Positions 8,689 to 16,435 of a stretch of 64,000 nt of DNA are shown piece by piece. Under the pieces are notes generated by a model. The model did not search any database, had not been told where the DNA came from, and worked only from the letters and a program-made list of their open reading frames with translations. Made by a program: the position numbers and the translations under genes. Source of the DNA: Pseudomonadota bacterium (GTDB taxonomy: Bacteria; Pseudomonadota; Alphaproteobacteria; Acetobacterales; Acetobacteraceae); the NCBI GenBank assembly GCA_018240405.1, contig JAFEFW010000637.1:1-64000 (forward strand), given 5' to 3'. Position 1 is the first letter of the stretch. Each line of letters starts with the position of its first letter.

Positions 8689-9347
8689 GCCTTGGCCACC
8701 AGGTAGCCGAAGCCACGCCGCGTTTCGATCAGGTCCACGCCCAGCTTCCGACGCAGGCGGCCGATCAGCACTTCGACTGCGTTCAGGTCGCGGTCATGGT
8801 CGTGGGCGTAGAGGTGATCCATCAATTCCGTCGGCGGCACGACACGGCCAGCATGGTGCATCAGGTAGCTCAGCGCGCGGTACTCCAGCGGCGATAATGT
8901 GACCTGCGCCTCGTCCACGAGCACCCGCATTTGCCGCGTGTCCAGCGTGACAGCCCCGATCTGCAGCACGGCGGAGGCCTTGCCGGCGGACCGGCGCAGC
9001 AAGGCCCGTACACGAGCGAGCAACTCCTCCATGGCGAAGGGCTTCGGCAGGTAATCATCGGCGCCGGCATCGATCCCCTCGACACGCTCTGCCCAGGCGC
9101 CGCGTGCGGTCAGCACAAGCACGGGGAAGTCGCGGCCGGCGGCGCGCCATTTCTTCAGCACCGACAGTCCGTCGAGTTTGGGCAGACCCAGGTCGAGCAC
9201 GGCCAGGTCGTAGTCCTCGGTGTCGCCCTGGAACCAGGCATCCTCGCCATTGTCCGCAGAATCGATGGCGTAACCGGCAGCTTCCAGCGCCGCCTGCACG
9301 CGTCCCAGGATCCGCGGATCGTCCTCGACGACAAGGATTCGCATCAA
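8685..9347 (-). CDS. OmpR/PhoP-family response regulator
   Basis: A 220-residue DNA-binding response regulator. The receiver domain (1-120) has the acidic pocket E8/D9/D10, phospho-acceptor D52 (LAVLDLGLP), T80 and K102 (YLPKPF). The C-terminal winged helix (about 125-218) includes LSPLEYRALSYLMHHAGRVV and VEVLIGRLRRKLG. It overlaps the kinase gene downstream and the PepSY gene upstream by 4 bp each. Candidate binding sites are the CTGACA-N5-CTGACA repeats at 6354-6370 and 9715-9731. This would make the system autoregulated and put the first cytochrome operon under its control. Confidence 0.93.
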   Translation of the reverse strand: MMRILVVEDDPRILGRVQAALEAAGYAIDSADNGEDAWFQGDTEDYDLAVLDLGLPKLDGLSVLKKWRAAGRDFPVLVLTARGAWAERVEGIDAGADDYLPKPFAMEELLARVRALLRRSAGKASAVLQIGAVTLDTRQMRVLVDEAQVTLSPLEYRALSYLMHHAGRVVPPTELMDHLYAHDHDRDLNAVEVLIGRLRRKLGVDLIETRRGFGYLVAKA

Positions 9348-9691
9348 TGCGCCTCCCGCTTCACGATCTCCGCCGTGGCGGCATCGACATAGACCTCCGT
9401 CATCTGGCCGCCGGCACCGATGACTCGGAACTCATAAAGCCACTTGCCAGCCTTGCGGCGGAATTCGACGCCCGTGACTTCGCCGCCAAGTTCCGGACGA
9501 ACCTGGGCGAGAATTTCCGATAGCGGGCGGGCCTCGCCACGTTCGACGGCAAGCCGGGCGCGGTCATGATCGTGGCGGTGGCGGTAGACACCCTCATCGT
9601 CGTCCGGGTCGGCTCGGCCGGGGGCGGAGGAAAGCGCAAGGGCCGCGATCACGCCAGCGGCGATGAAGGCCCGTCGGGAAAGAGCGCACAT
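9344..9691 (-). CDS. PepSY-domain exported protein, first gene of the two-component operon
   Basis: A 115-residue protein starting at the ATG at 9691. It has a twin-arginine-like signal (RRAFIAAGVIAALALSSAPGRA). A His/Asp-rich linker follows (GVYRHRHDHDRAR), which could bind metal. The PepSY domain holds RPLSEILAQVRPELGGEVTGVEF, GKWLYEFRVI, and ends TEVYVDAATAEIV. The open frame runs upstream to 9976, but that extension is antisense to another gene and lacks family similarity. The stop overlaps the response-regulator start by 4 bp. A periplasmic PepSY protein co-transcribed with a kinase suggests a sensor accessory or modulator; this is inference. Confidence 0.85.
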   Translation of the reverse strand: MCALSRRAFIAAGVIAALALSSAPGRADPDDDEGVYRHRHDHDRARLAVERGEARPLSEILAQVRPELGGEVTGVEFRRKAGKWLYEFRVIGAGGQMTEVYVDAATAEIVKREAH

Positions 9692-9714
9692 GCGCGCAGC
9701 ATAGGCGCGGTTCC

Positions 9715-9731
9715 CTGACAATTCGCTGACA
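9715..9731 (-). promoter_or_regulatory. Direct repeat CTGACA-N5-CTGACA in the divergent promoter
   Basis: On the plus strand CTGACA occurs at 9715-9720 and 9726-9731, an 11-bp period identical to the repeat at 6354-6370. It lies 24 bp upstream of the PepSY/regulator/kinase operon start at 9691 and about 100 bp upstream of the divergent PsiE-like gene, so it could control either or both. Confidence 0.6.
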
Positions 9732-9828
9732 TGGCTCAACAGCCGCATGACAGCAATGACGCGGCACAAGAGGCGATGAACCAGGGATGGAGTCCCGTCA
9801 TGCCACGCCTGTCGAGGAGTGCCGCGCC

Positions 9829-10317
9829 ATGGACAAGTTGATGCATCGTGCCACCACGAATGCCTTTCTGTACGTCGAGAACACCGTCTATGGCGCCCTC
9901 GGCGCACTGCTCGCCACTGCCGCTCTGCTCGCCCTTGGTGCCGCCGGCCGCCACCTGTGGGACGCTGTCGCGGCATGGAACACCGGCTCCGCCGTGTTCT
10001 CGGTGATCGAGCGCCTGCTGCTGGTCTTCATGCTGGTCGAGATCCTGCACACGATCCGCGCCTCGATGCAGTCGCACACACTGACCTGCGAGCCGTTCCT
10101 GATCGTTGCGCTCATCGCCTCGGTGCGACGGATGCTGGTGATCACACTGGAATCGAGCGAGGCGTCGCGCGAAACCACCTGGACAGCGCAGACCGAAATG
10201 ATCTTCCGCTCTACCATGCTGGAACTTGGCGTGCTGGGCACGCTGAGCTTGATCATGGTGGTGGCTATCTACATGCTGCGCCGCAGCCGCCGGTACGCCG
10301 GCGACGTCGCAGTGTGA
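9829..10317 (+). CDS. PsiE-like membrane protein
   Basis: A 162-residue membrane protein with four hydrophobic segments, matching the phosphate-starvation-inducible PsiE family fold. Features are an acidic NTVYGALGALLATAALLAL first helix, VFSVIERLLLVFMLVEILHTI, ACTVAL-like EPFLIVALIASVRRMLVIT, and a final helix ending in RRSRR. The chosen ATG (9829) has GAGGAG about 10 bases upstream; a GTG/ATG further up would add 14 residues with no support. PsiE function is not known. It lies 7 bp upstream of the cytochrome b/diheme fusion gene, so it is the first gene of the SHP operon, an uncommon partner. Confidence 0.8.
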   Translation: MDKLMHRATTNAFLYVENTVYGALGALLATAALLALGAAGRHLWDAVAAWNTGSAVFSVIERLLLVFMLVEILHTIRASMQSHTLTCEPFLIVALIASVRRMLVITLESSEASRETTWTAQTEMIFRSTMLELGVLGTLSLIMVVAIYMLRRSRRYAGDVAV

Positions 10318-10324
10318 TGCACCC

Positions 10325-11455
10325 ATGAGCGAGGTGCTGACTCGTGCCGACTGCAGCACGATCCTGGTCTGGGATCGTGGCGTTCGGATCTTCCACTGGG
10401 GCCTGGTTGCCGGCATCGTGGTCTGCGGCTGGACGGGGTTCATTGCGCCGAGGAACTGGCTGAACCTGCACCTCGCTGCGGGCGCGGCCGTCACAGCGCT
10501 GGTGTGCTTCCGGCTGATCTGGGGCAGCACCGGCTCTACCTACGCGCGCTTCCGCAGCTTTTCTCCATCCCTGGCGGCGGTGCGTGCACACCTGGCAGCG
10601 ATCGCGGCCGGACGGCCGCAGCACCATATCGGCCACAATCCGGCCGGCGCGCTGATGATCTATGGGCTGCTGGGCCTTCTTGTGCTGCTGATCCTGACCG
10701 GGGTCATTGCGCTGGGTGGCGCCCTGAAGCAGGGACCGCTGGCCTTCGCAGTGCCGTTTGCGGTCGGCTGGCCGGCGCGAGAGGTCCACGAATGGCTGGC
10801 CTGGGGGCTGCTGCTCCTGATCGCCGGGCATCTCTGCGGCGTGGTGCTTGAGACACTGGTAACGCGCGAAAACATCGTCCGCGCCATGCTGACCGGTCGC
10901 AAGCGGGCGTCCCCCGCAGCGTGTGGCAACCCCGCCAAGGCACATCCCGTCCTGGCCGCGACCGCATTCGTCGCGGGGGCGGCCGGCATTGCCGCCGGGA
11001 CGATCTGGCTGTCCGACAGGCCGGCCGCCGGTGTGCCAGGCGAGAAACTGGACGCAGCCTATGCGCGCGAGTGCGGCGCCTGCCACTTCGCCTTTCCGCC
11101 CAGCCTGGCGAGCGCCCAGACCTGGGCAGCGGTGATGGCCAGCCTCGACAATCATTTCGGTGAGAATGCCAACCTCGATCCCACCCAGATGGCACGGATG
11201 CTGGCCTGGCTCACTGCCAATTCGGCAGAACGCTTTGATACGCTGCCGGCCAATCTGTTCCGTCAGGCGGATCCAGCCGAACCTCGGCGCATCACCGCAA
11301 CGCCTGCCTGGCAGCGCATCCACCGCGCCATTCCTGACAGTGTGTTCGGCTCCAAGCAGGTGGGCGCCAGAGGCGCCTGTGAGGCCTGCCACCGCGACGC
11401 GGCGTCAGGCCGTTTCGATCCCCAATCCATCTCCCTGCCAAAGGAACTCCGCTGA
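10325..11455 (+). CDS. Cytochrome b - diheme cytochrome c fusion protein
   Basis: A 376-residue fusion. Residues 1-190 form a four-helix cytochrome b domain with candidate heme-b ligands H24 (RIFHWG), H49 (NLHLA), H155 (VHEWL) and H169 (AGHLCG). A fifth helix near 206-228 anchors a periplasmic domain holding two heme-c motifs, CGACH at 250-254 and CEACH at 352-356. The c-domain is clearly related to the separate diheme cytochrome at 11881-12372 (shared ECG-CH, NHFGENA and ITATP/ITETP stretches). It should carry electrons from quinol to SHP. The stop overlaps the SHP gene start by 4 bp (ATGA). Confidence 0.9.
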   Translation: MSEVLTRADCSTILVWDRGVRIFHWGLVAGIVVCGWTGFIAPRNWLNLHLAAGAAVTALVCFRLIWGSTGSTYARFRSFSPSLAAVRAHLAAIAAGRPQHHIGHNPAGALMIYGLLGLLVLLILTGVIALGGALKQGPLAFAVPFAVGWPAREVHEWLAWGLLLLIAGHLCGVVLETLVTRENIVRAMLTGRKRASPAACGNPAKAHPVLAATAFVAGAAGIAAGTIWLSDRPAAGVPGEKLDAAYARECGACHFAFPPSLASAQTWAAVMASLDNHFGENANLDPTQMARMLAWLTANSAERFDTLPANLFRQADPAEPRRITATPAWQRIHRAIPDSVFGSKQVGARGACEACHRDAASGRFDPQSISLPKELR

Positions 11456-11868
11456 TGACCATTCGTACTCTGCTCGCCGTCTCGGCCTTTCTGGCCGCGA
11501 CACCGGCGCTAGCCGGTTCGGCGCAGCATGCCGTGCTGGCCCGTTACGCGGCCGAGGCCAAGACGGCCGACCCGGGCTTCACCGGCTTCTCGGCGGAACG
11601 CGGCAAGGCGTTGTTCCACGCGAAGTTCGCCACCGGCAAGCCGGATACACCGTCCTGCACCACGTGCCACACCGAAAACCCGAAGCAGGAAGGTCGGACG
11701 CGCGCCGGCAAAATCGTTCCGCCGCTGGCACTGTCGGTCAAGGCTGATCGCTACAGCGACTTTGCGGAAACCGAGAAATGGTTCGGCCGCAACTGCGACA
11801 GCGTCATCGGCCGCACCTGCACACCGGTCGAGAAGGGCGACTTCATCAGCTACATGATCACGCAGTAG
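11455..11868 (+). CDS. shp: SHP-type class I cytochrome c (DUF1924)
   Basis: A 137-residue exported cytochrome with a signal peptide cleaved near ALA-G (residue 20) and one heme-c site, CTTCH at 68-72. The overall sequence matches DUF1924/SHP proteins: GFSAERGKALFHAKFATGK, ARAGKIVPPLALS-like GKIVPPLA, and the tail FGRNCDSVIGRTCTPVEKGDFISYM. SHP from Rhodobacter sphaeroides binds oxygen and NO at a heme with an asparagine sixth ligand; N113 in GRNCDS is the candidate here (inference). In other bacteria shp is linked to a diheme cytochrome c and a cytochrome b, exactly as seen here. C114 and C122 could form a disulfide. Confidence 0.9.
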   Translation: MTIRTLLAVSAFLAATPALAGSAQHAVLARYAAEAKTADPGFTGFSAERGKALFHAKFATGKPDTPSCTTCHTENPKQEGRTRAGKIVPPLALSVKADRYSDFAETEKWFGRNCDSVIGRTCTPVEKGDFISYMITQ

Positions 11869-11880
11869 GAGCCGTTTCCG

Positions 11881-12372
11881 ATGAGACGAATCAGCATTGC
11901 CGCCGCGGCCGCTGCCGTGTTGCTTGCGACCGGGGGCCTGGCCTGGGCTGACCGGCATCATCAGCGCGGTGCAGCGTCATCTGCCAGCGTCGATCCGATC
12001 TATCTGAAGGAGTGCGGGTCATGCCACATGGCATTCCAGCCGCAGTTCCTGCCGGTGCGCTCCTGGCAGGCTGTGATGAATGACCTCGCCGATCATTTTG
12101 GGGAGAACGCGAGCCTGGGCGAGACCACACGGCAGGCAATCCTGACCTACCTGCAGGCCAACGCCGGCGATGCCCCGGGCAGTAACACGCGGTTACTGCG
12201 TGGCCTGGCCAGCAGCAAGACGCCACTACGCATCACGGAGACGCCGTACTGGGTGCGGGAACACCAGAAGGAGGTGCGGCCGTCCGCGTTCCTGGATCCG
12301 AAGGTGAAGAGCAAGGCCAACTGTATTGCCTGCCATGTAAATGCACAGCAGGGGATCTATGAGGGCGATTGA
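11881..12372 (+). CDS. Diheme cytochrome c (DHC)
   Basis: A 163-residue periplasmic cytochrome with signal peptide (AVLLATGGLAWA, cleavage near residue 23) and two heme-c motifs: CGSCH about residue 42 and CIACH near 151. The length and spacing match the DHC family, the known electron donor of SHP. It is 12 bp downstream of shp with the SD-like AGGAG in between. It repeats the domain already fused to the cytochrome b two genes upstream, so the operon encodes two DHC modules, one tethered and one soluble. Confidence 0.9.
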   Translation: MRRISIAAAAAAVLLATGGLAWADRHHQRGAASSASVDPIYLKECGSCHMAFQPQFLPVRSWQAVMNDLADHFGENASLGETTRQAILTYLQANAGDAPGSNTRLLRGLASSKTPLRITETPYWVREHQKEVRPSAFLDPKVKSKANCIACHVNAQQGIYEGD

Positions 12373-12460
12373 CATTGGGATTTCGTCATGGCCTGCCGTA
12401 AACGCAGGCCGCCGGGAGAGTCACCCATCTCCGACTGTTCAGCCGAGCCTGCGCCGGCCA

Positions 12461-13285
12461 TCATCGTCCGCCCACTGCTTTGCGCGCGGCGGTGAAGCGT
12501 GTGCCGGGCGCCGGCGGATTCTCCGGCGGCCCGGCAAAGCATTGCGCGACCCCCATCCACGTCTGCGCCGGATGCCCTATCACGGTCAGCGCCGTGTCCA
12601 CGACGTTGCGAACCTGGGTAACAACCTGGCAGAAATCCAGCGCCTCACCTTCGATGCAATTATCCGGAGCATGATCGTTCCACTCCCAAATTGCGCCGGA
12701 CGGCGCGCGCAGTCGCACATAGGGTGCTGGCCCGGGCGTAGCCTGACCGCGATTGGCGAATGTCCAGCCATAGGTGCGCACACCAATCTCGGCAATGTTG
12801 CGCAGTCGGTCCGTCGGCTGCCGCACAACACCCATGACATCGAAAATTTCCTGTCCATGTGCCCAGGTCTCCATCTGGCGCGCGGTCGTGAACATGCGCA
12901 GCCCCATATCCGGGCCTGCCCACTTCAGGCGCGTGTCGGCCGGCATGGCGGCAAGCCGGTCACATAATGCTGCCATCTGACCATACCAGCGCTCCTGCAG
13001 CCGGGCGCCGCTAAGGTTGTCCAACCGATGCCGCTCCACTTCCAGCCGGGACAAGCCGCGATCGCGCAGCGCCTGCGTCTCGGCGCGCATCTGAGCAAAC
13101 GCCTCCGGCCCGTCGGCTGACGCGGCGGCCAACAGGTCGCCGCTGTGCAGATGCCGCACAACATCGGCGATGGCCCATGATTTGAACAACGTTGTGCGCG
13201 CCCAATCCGCCTCATGCAGCGTCAGCAACAGGACGTTGAGTTCGTCAGCCTCAGCTCTGAAATCGGCTATCTGCTGCAGCACCAT
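12461..13285 (-). CDS. TIGR03084 / maleylpyruvate-isomerase-like (DinB fold) protein
   Basis: A 274-residue cytosolic protein of the TIGR03084 family within the mycothiol-dependent maleylpyruvate isomerase/DinB-like superfamily. Visible marks are the N-terminal IADFRAEADELNVLL, the helix AIADVVRHLHSGDLLA with its metal-type histidines, ARQMETWAHGQEIFDVMGV (third histidine), and a C-terminal RLRAPSGAIWEW domain. Members are probably thiol- or metal-dependent; the reaction is unknown. The start is the ATG at 13285, preceded by GGGGGAGA. The frame stays open upstream to 14350 only because it is antisense to the baeRF3 gene. The Shine-Dalgarno lies in a strong hairpin. Confidence 0.85.
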   Translation of the reverse strand: MVLQQIADFRAEADELNVLLLTLHEADWARTTLFKSWAIADVVRHLHSGDLLAAASADGPEAFAQMRAETQALRDRGLSRLEVERHRLDNLSGARLQERWYGQMAALCDRLAAMPADTRLKWAGPDMGLRMFTTARQMETWAHGQEIFDVMGVVRQPTDRLRNIAEIGVRTYGWTFANRGQATPGPAPYVRLRAPSGAIWEWNDHAPDNCIEGEALDFCQVVTQVRNVVDTALTVIGHPAQTWMGVAQCFAGPPENPPAPGTRFTAARKAVGGR

Positions 13286-13291
13286 GTGGCT

Positions 13292-13309
13292 CTCCCCCGG
13301 TGGGGGGAG
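13292..13309 (-). promoter_or_regulatory. Hairpin covering the ribosome-binding site of the TIGR03084 gene
   Basis: On the minus strand CTCCCCC pairs perfectly with GGGGGAG across a 4-base loop, and the right arm is the Shine-Dalgarno itself, 6 bases from the ATG at 13285. A second 6-bp stem (ACGCCG/CGGCGT) lies just upstream around 13314-13334. Translation may be limited by structure; no ligand-binding fold was recognised. Confidence 0.45.
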
Positions 13310-13399
13310 TGAACGCCGCTCACGGTTCGGCGTCCAGCCCCAGACATACAGCAAGAACCGCGCAGCGTTGTGCCCGTTGGAGTCGCAGGCTGCACAGAG

Positions 13400-14482
13400 A
13401 TGACAGGTATGTTTAATCACGAGACGATGGCGCGGCTCTTGGCACCAGCCTCGCCCGCGGCTTCTATCTTTCTTCCGCTCATGCCGAACCAGCGAGACGC
13501 GCGTGGCGTCAACCTCCGTCTGCGCGAACACATCGGTGACGCACAGACGATGCTGCAGCGCATCGGCATAGATGTACGTCGGTGCGAGCAAGTGCTGGCT
13601 CCACTTCATCAGGTTGCGGCCGAAACGGACTTCGCCGATCACCGTGACCCGGCATTGGCGCTGTTTACAGATGGCACCTTCATCGTGGCGGAGCCACTGC
13701 CGCGGGAGGTGCCGGAGATGGTGGTGGTGGCGGAGGATTTTCACATCAAGCCGCTGCTGCCATTCCTGGCGATGAACCGTCACTTCTACGTCCTGGCGTT
13801 GAGCAAGACGCGGGTGCGTCTGCTGGTTGCCACGCCGTTCACCTGCCAGGAGGTGCCGCTGGACTACCTCCCACCCGATGCGCAGGCGGAACTGGACAGC
13901 CGGGCGGCGGTGGCGACGGGCCCTGACGTACACATGGAACTCATCATGCAAAGCCCCAAGCGGATAGCAGCGTCCGTCAAAGCCGCACTGGCCGACGACG
14001 CACCGATCGTTCTGATAGCGGATCCGGCAGTCGGCGGTCACTTCCTGAAGCAGACGGACCTGCCACAAATCCTGCCGGAACCGATTGCGTTCAACCCGTT
14101 CGCCGTGTCGGACAGCGAACTCGTTGGCAAGGCGATGGAGCCGATGCAACCGCTGCTGACAGCAGAACTGGACACGGCCCTTGAGCAGATCAACGCCCGT
14201 CTTGGCACGGCGCAGCCGACAGTGGCGATCCGGCTGGAGGAAATCCTGCAGGCCGCACCGGAAGGCCGCGTTGATACGGTGGTCGTAGCGCAGGACGAGG
14301 CGCTGTGGGGACAGTATACGCCAGGCGCGCTGCCCAGCGCGCACGGCCACCGGACTCCGGGTGATGAAGACCTGTTGAACAAGGCCGCGGTGATGGCGCT
14401 ACGCAACGGTGCGCGCGCTTATGCCGTGGCGCATGACCGGCTGCCGCGGCAGGTGCTGGCTGCTGCTTTGATGCGCTACTGA
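13400..14482 (+). CDS. baeRF3-domain protein (bacterial release-factor-like)
   Basis: A protein of about 360 residues matching the bacterial archaeo-eukaryotic release factor family 3 (baeRF3). Marks are the N-terminal LLAPASPAASIFLPL, a middle domain with DGTFIVAEPLPREVPEMVVVAEDFHIKPLLP and FYVLALSKTRVRLL, and the C-terminal L7Ae-like part. The C-terminal part ends in GDEDLLNKAAVMALRNGARAYAV and ALMRY. The family is proposed to act on ribosomes or RNA by analogy to eRF1; no enzymology is known. The start is uncertain among 13370, 13400 and 13409. The next gene, 10 bp downstream, is a hibernation factor, which supports a ribosome-linked stress role. Confidence 0.85.
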   Translation: MTGMFNHETMARLLAPASPAASIFLPLMPNQRDARGVNLRLREHIGDAQTMLQRIGIDVRRCEQVLAPLHQVAAETDFADHRDPALALFTDGTFIVAEPLPREVPEMVVVAEDFHIKPLLPFLAMNRHFYVLALSKTRVRLLVATPFTCQEVPLDYLPPDAQAELDSRAAVATGPDVHMELIMQSPKRIAASVKAALADDAPIVLIADPAVGGHFLKQTDLPQILPEPIAFNPFAVSDSELVGKAMEPMQPLLTAELDTALEQINARLGTAQPTVAIRLEEILQAAPEGRVDTVVVAQDEALWGQYTPGALPSAHGHRTPGDEDLLNKAAVMALRNGARAYAVAHDRLPRQVLAAALMRY

Positions 14483-14492
14483 GGATACACCC

Positions 14493-15053
14493 ATGGAACG
14501 TCCGCTCGACATTGCCTTCCACGGAATAGACCCCTCGCCATACGTAGAAGCCGAAATCCGCCAGCGCGTGGAAAAGCTGGAGCGCCGCTATGGCAACCTG
14601 ATCGGCTGCCGCGTCTCGATTGAGGCACTGCACAACCAGCACCGGACCGGAAATGTGCATGACGTGCATATCGTCTTTTGGGTCGCCGGCCGCGACCTGG
14701 CGGTATCGCGGGAGCCGCATAAGACCAAGAACCGCGTGGCCCACCCGGACCTGCGGGGCGCCCTGCGCGATGCGTTCGAGGCAGCGGAGCGCCAGTTGGA
14801 AAGCTTCAAGGGGGTCCTGCGCGAGGACACATCCGGTCCCAGCGGATCGGCGCTCAGCGGCCAGATAACCCAGTTGCTGCCAGGCGAGGATCACGGCTTC
14901 ATCCTCAACAACCTGGGCACGCAACTTTACTTCCACCGTGACAGCGTCACCAACGGCGCGTTTGAGGACCTGTCTGTTGGGCAGGCAGTGCACTACGTCG
15001 AGGAAGCCGGCGACGCTGGACCTGTGGCAACGAAGGTGCGCGTCGCGGCGTAG
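14493..15053 (+). CDS. HPF/RaiA ribosome-associated protein with C-terminal cold-shock domain
   Basis: A 186-residue two-domain protein. Residues 1-110 resemble the HPF/RaiA ribosome hibernation fold (LDIAFHGIDPSPYVEAEIRQRVEKLERRY, then VHIVFWVAGRDL and ALRDAFEAAERQLESFK). Residues about 117-186 form a cold-shock/S1-like RNA-binding barrel (SGQITQLLPGEDHGFIL, YFHRDSV, GQAVHYVEEAG). This differs from the usual long HPF, whose tail is a dimerisation domain. GAGGA precedes the ATG by 7 bases. Co-transcription with baeRF3 suggests joint action on stalled or resting ribosomes; inference. Confidence 0.88.
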   Translation: MERPLDIAFHGIDPSPYVEAEIRQRVEKLERRYGNLIGCRVSIEALHNQHRTGNVHDVHIVFWVAGRDLAVSREPHKTKNRVAHPDLRGALRDAFEAAERQLESFKGVLREDTSGPSGSALSGQITQLLPGEDHGFILNNLGTQLYFHRDSVTNGAFEDLSVGQAVHYVEEAGDAGPVATKVRVAA

Positions 15054-15186
15054 GCCACGCAAGTACGCTTGGTCTGTTGCACTCGCCTGAGGGTTGCATC
15101 ATCCTGTTGTGCAAGTGGCGCGCGGCTTGCACTGCGACTGGCGGTGTAACGCCAAACCGATAGGGCCATGCCAACAGGGGGCGATC

Positions 15187-16425
15187 ATGACGGGACATCC
15201 AGTCAGCCGACGCGCAGTGATCGGGGCAGGCGCAGCCTTGCCTGTTCTCGCCGGCTTTAAGGCCGCATTCGGGCAGGACAAATCCATTACGGTTGGCATC
15301 AACCTGTCGCTGACCGGCGCCGACGCCGAATCTGCGAAGCGGATCTTTAACGGCGCGGCGATGGCGTTTGACGAGATCAATGCGAAAGGTGGCGTCAACG
15401 GATACAGGATTGTTGTTACGCCCTATGACGACGGCACTGCGACGGCCGGACAATATGATCCGGCACAAGCTGCCACGAACGCGCGCAAGATGGTCGCAAA
15501 CAAGGCAACCATGGCGGCAATCGGTCCCCAGATGAGCGGTGCCGGCAAGGCCATGGCGCCGATCCTCAGCCAAGGCGACCTGGCCATCATCACGCCAGCC
15601 TCGACCAATCCGGACATCACAGATCCGAAGTTTGCAGCCCAGTATCGGCCGGCAGGCAAGCCGATCTATTTTCGTACTGTGGCGACCGATGCCTTCCAGG
15701 GCCCGCATATGGCCAACTATTACGCCGATGTGCTAAAGGTGAAGAACGTCTACATCCTGGACGACAGCGGCGCATACGGCGTTGGTCTGGCCGATGCGTT
15801 CCAGGCTCAGGCCGAGAAGAAGGGCATCAAGATCCTCGGCAGGGATCGCCTGGATCCAAAGGCTGCCGACTACACAGCCGTGCTGACCAAGATCAAGTCG
15901 ATGAACCCGGAAGCATTGTTTTACGGCGGTGTGCTACAGGCCGGCGTAAAAGTCGCAAAACAGTCCTATGATATCATTCCGAAGGTGATCAAAGCCGGCG
16001 GCGACGGCGTTTATGGTCCAGAAATGCTGAGTGCCGTCGGCGCGCCCGCCAACCAGGGTTGGTATGCCACGATTGCGGCGCCGCACGTGACGGACGACCC
16101 GAAGATGGCCAACTGGATCAAGGCTTATACCGACAAGTATGGCGTCGGTCCCGAAGACTATTCGGTGACCGCCTACGATGCCGCGCTGGTCATCGCTGCG
16201 GCGTTGAAGAAGATTACCGACGGTGGCGCCGCGCCGACACGGTCGGCGATGCGGGACGCTATCCAGTCAATCAAGGTTGATACGCTGCAGGGGCCCGTCT
16301 CTTTCGACGCCAACGGCGATATCATGGACAAGACGATCAGCGTCTTCCAGATTGGAAGCGATAAGGCCTTTCCGCCTGACGACATGCGGCAGTACAAATA
16401 TATCGGGGTAGCCCCGGCGTCGTAA
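15187..16425 (+). CDS. ABC transporter substrate-binding protein (HAAT/LivK type)
   Basis: A 412-residue periplasmic binding protein with a twin-arginine signal (SRRAVIGAGAALPVLAGFKAAFG) and the type 1 periplasmic fold of HAAT transporters. It starts ITVGINLSLTGADAESAKRIFNGAAMAFDEINAKGGVNGYRI, typical of LivK-like proteins. The start is the ATG at 15187 behind AGGGGG; the open frame reaches 15094 but lacks signal-peptide logic. The ligand may be an amino acid, amide, aromatic acid or other catabolic substrate. It heads the operon with LivH, LivMG and LivF. Confidence 0.92.
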   Translation: MTGHPVSRRAVIGAGAALPVLAGFKAAFGQDKSITVGINLSLTGADAESAKRIFNGAAMAFDEINAKGGVNGYRIVVTPYDDGTATAGQYDPAQAATNARKMVANKATMAAIGPQMSGAGKAMAPILSQGDLAIITPASTNPDITDPKFAAQYRPAGKPIYFRTVATDAFQGPHMANYYADVLKVKNVYILDDSGAYGVGLADAFQAQAEKKGIKILGRDRLDPKAADYTAVLTKIKSMNPEALFYGGVLQAGVKVAKQSYDIIPKVIKAGGDGVYGPEMLSAVGAPANQGWYATIAAPHVTDDPKMANWIKAYTDKYGVGPEDYSVTAYDAALVIAAALKKITDGGAAPTRSAMRDAIQSIKVDTLQGPVSFDANGDIMDKTISVFQIGSDKAFPPDDMRQYKYIGVAPAS

Positions 16426-16435
16426 CGACGCGCCT

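Noticed and set aside
10265-11392. Minus-strand frame opposite the cytochrome b/diheme fusion
   Set aside because: No recognisable motif, while the plus strand shows heme sites and overlapping starts and stops with its neighbours.
12461-14350. A 629-codon minus-strand open frame
   Set aside because: Only its last 274 codons (from 13285) match a protein family and have a ribosome-binding site; the rest is antisense to the baeRF3 gene.
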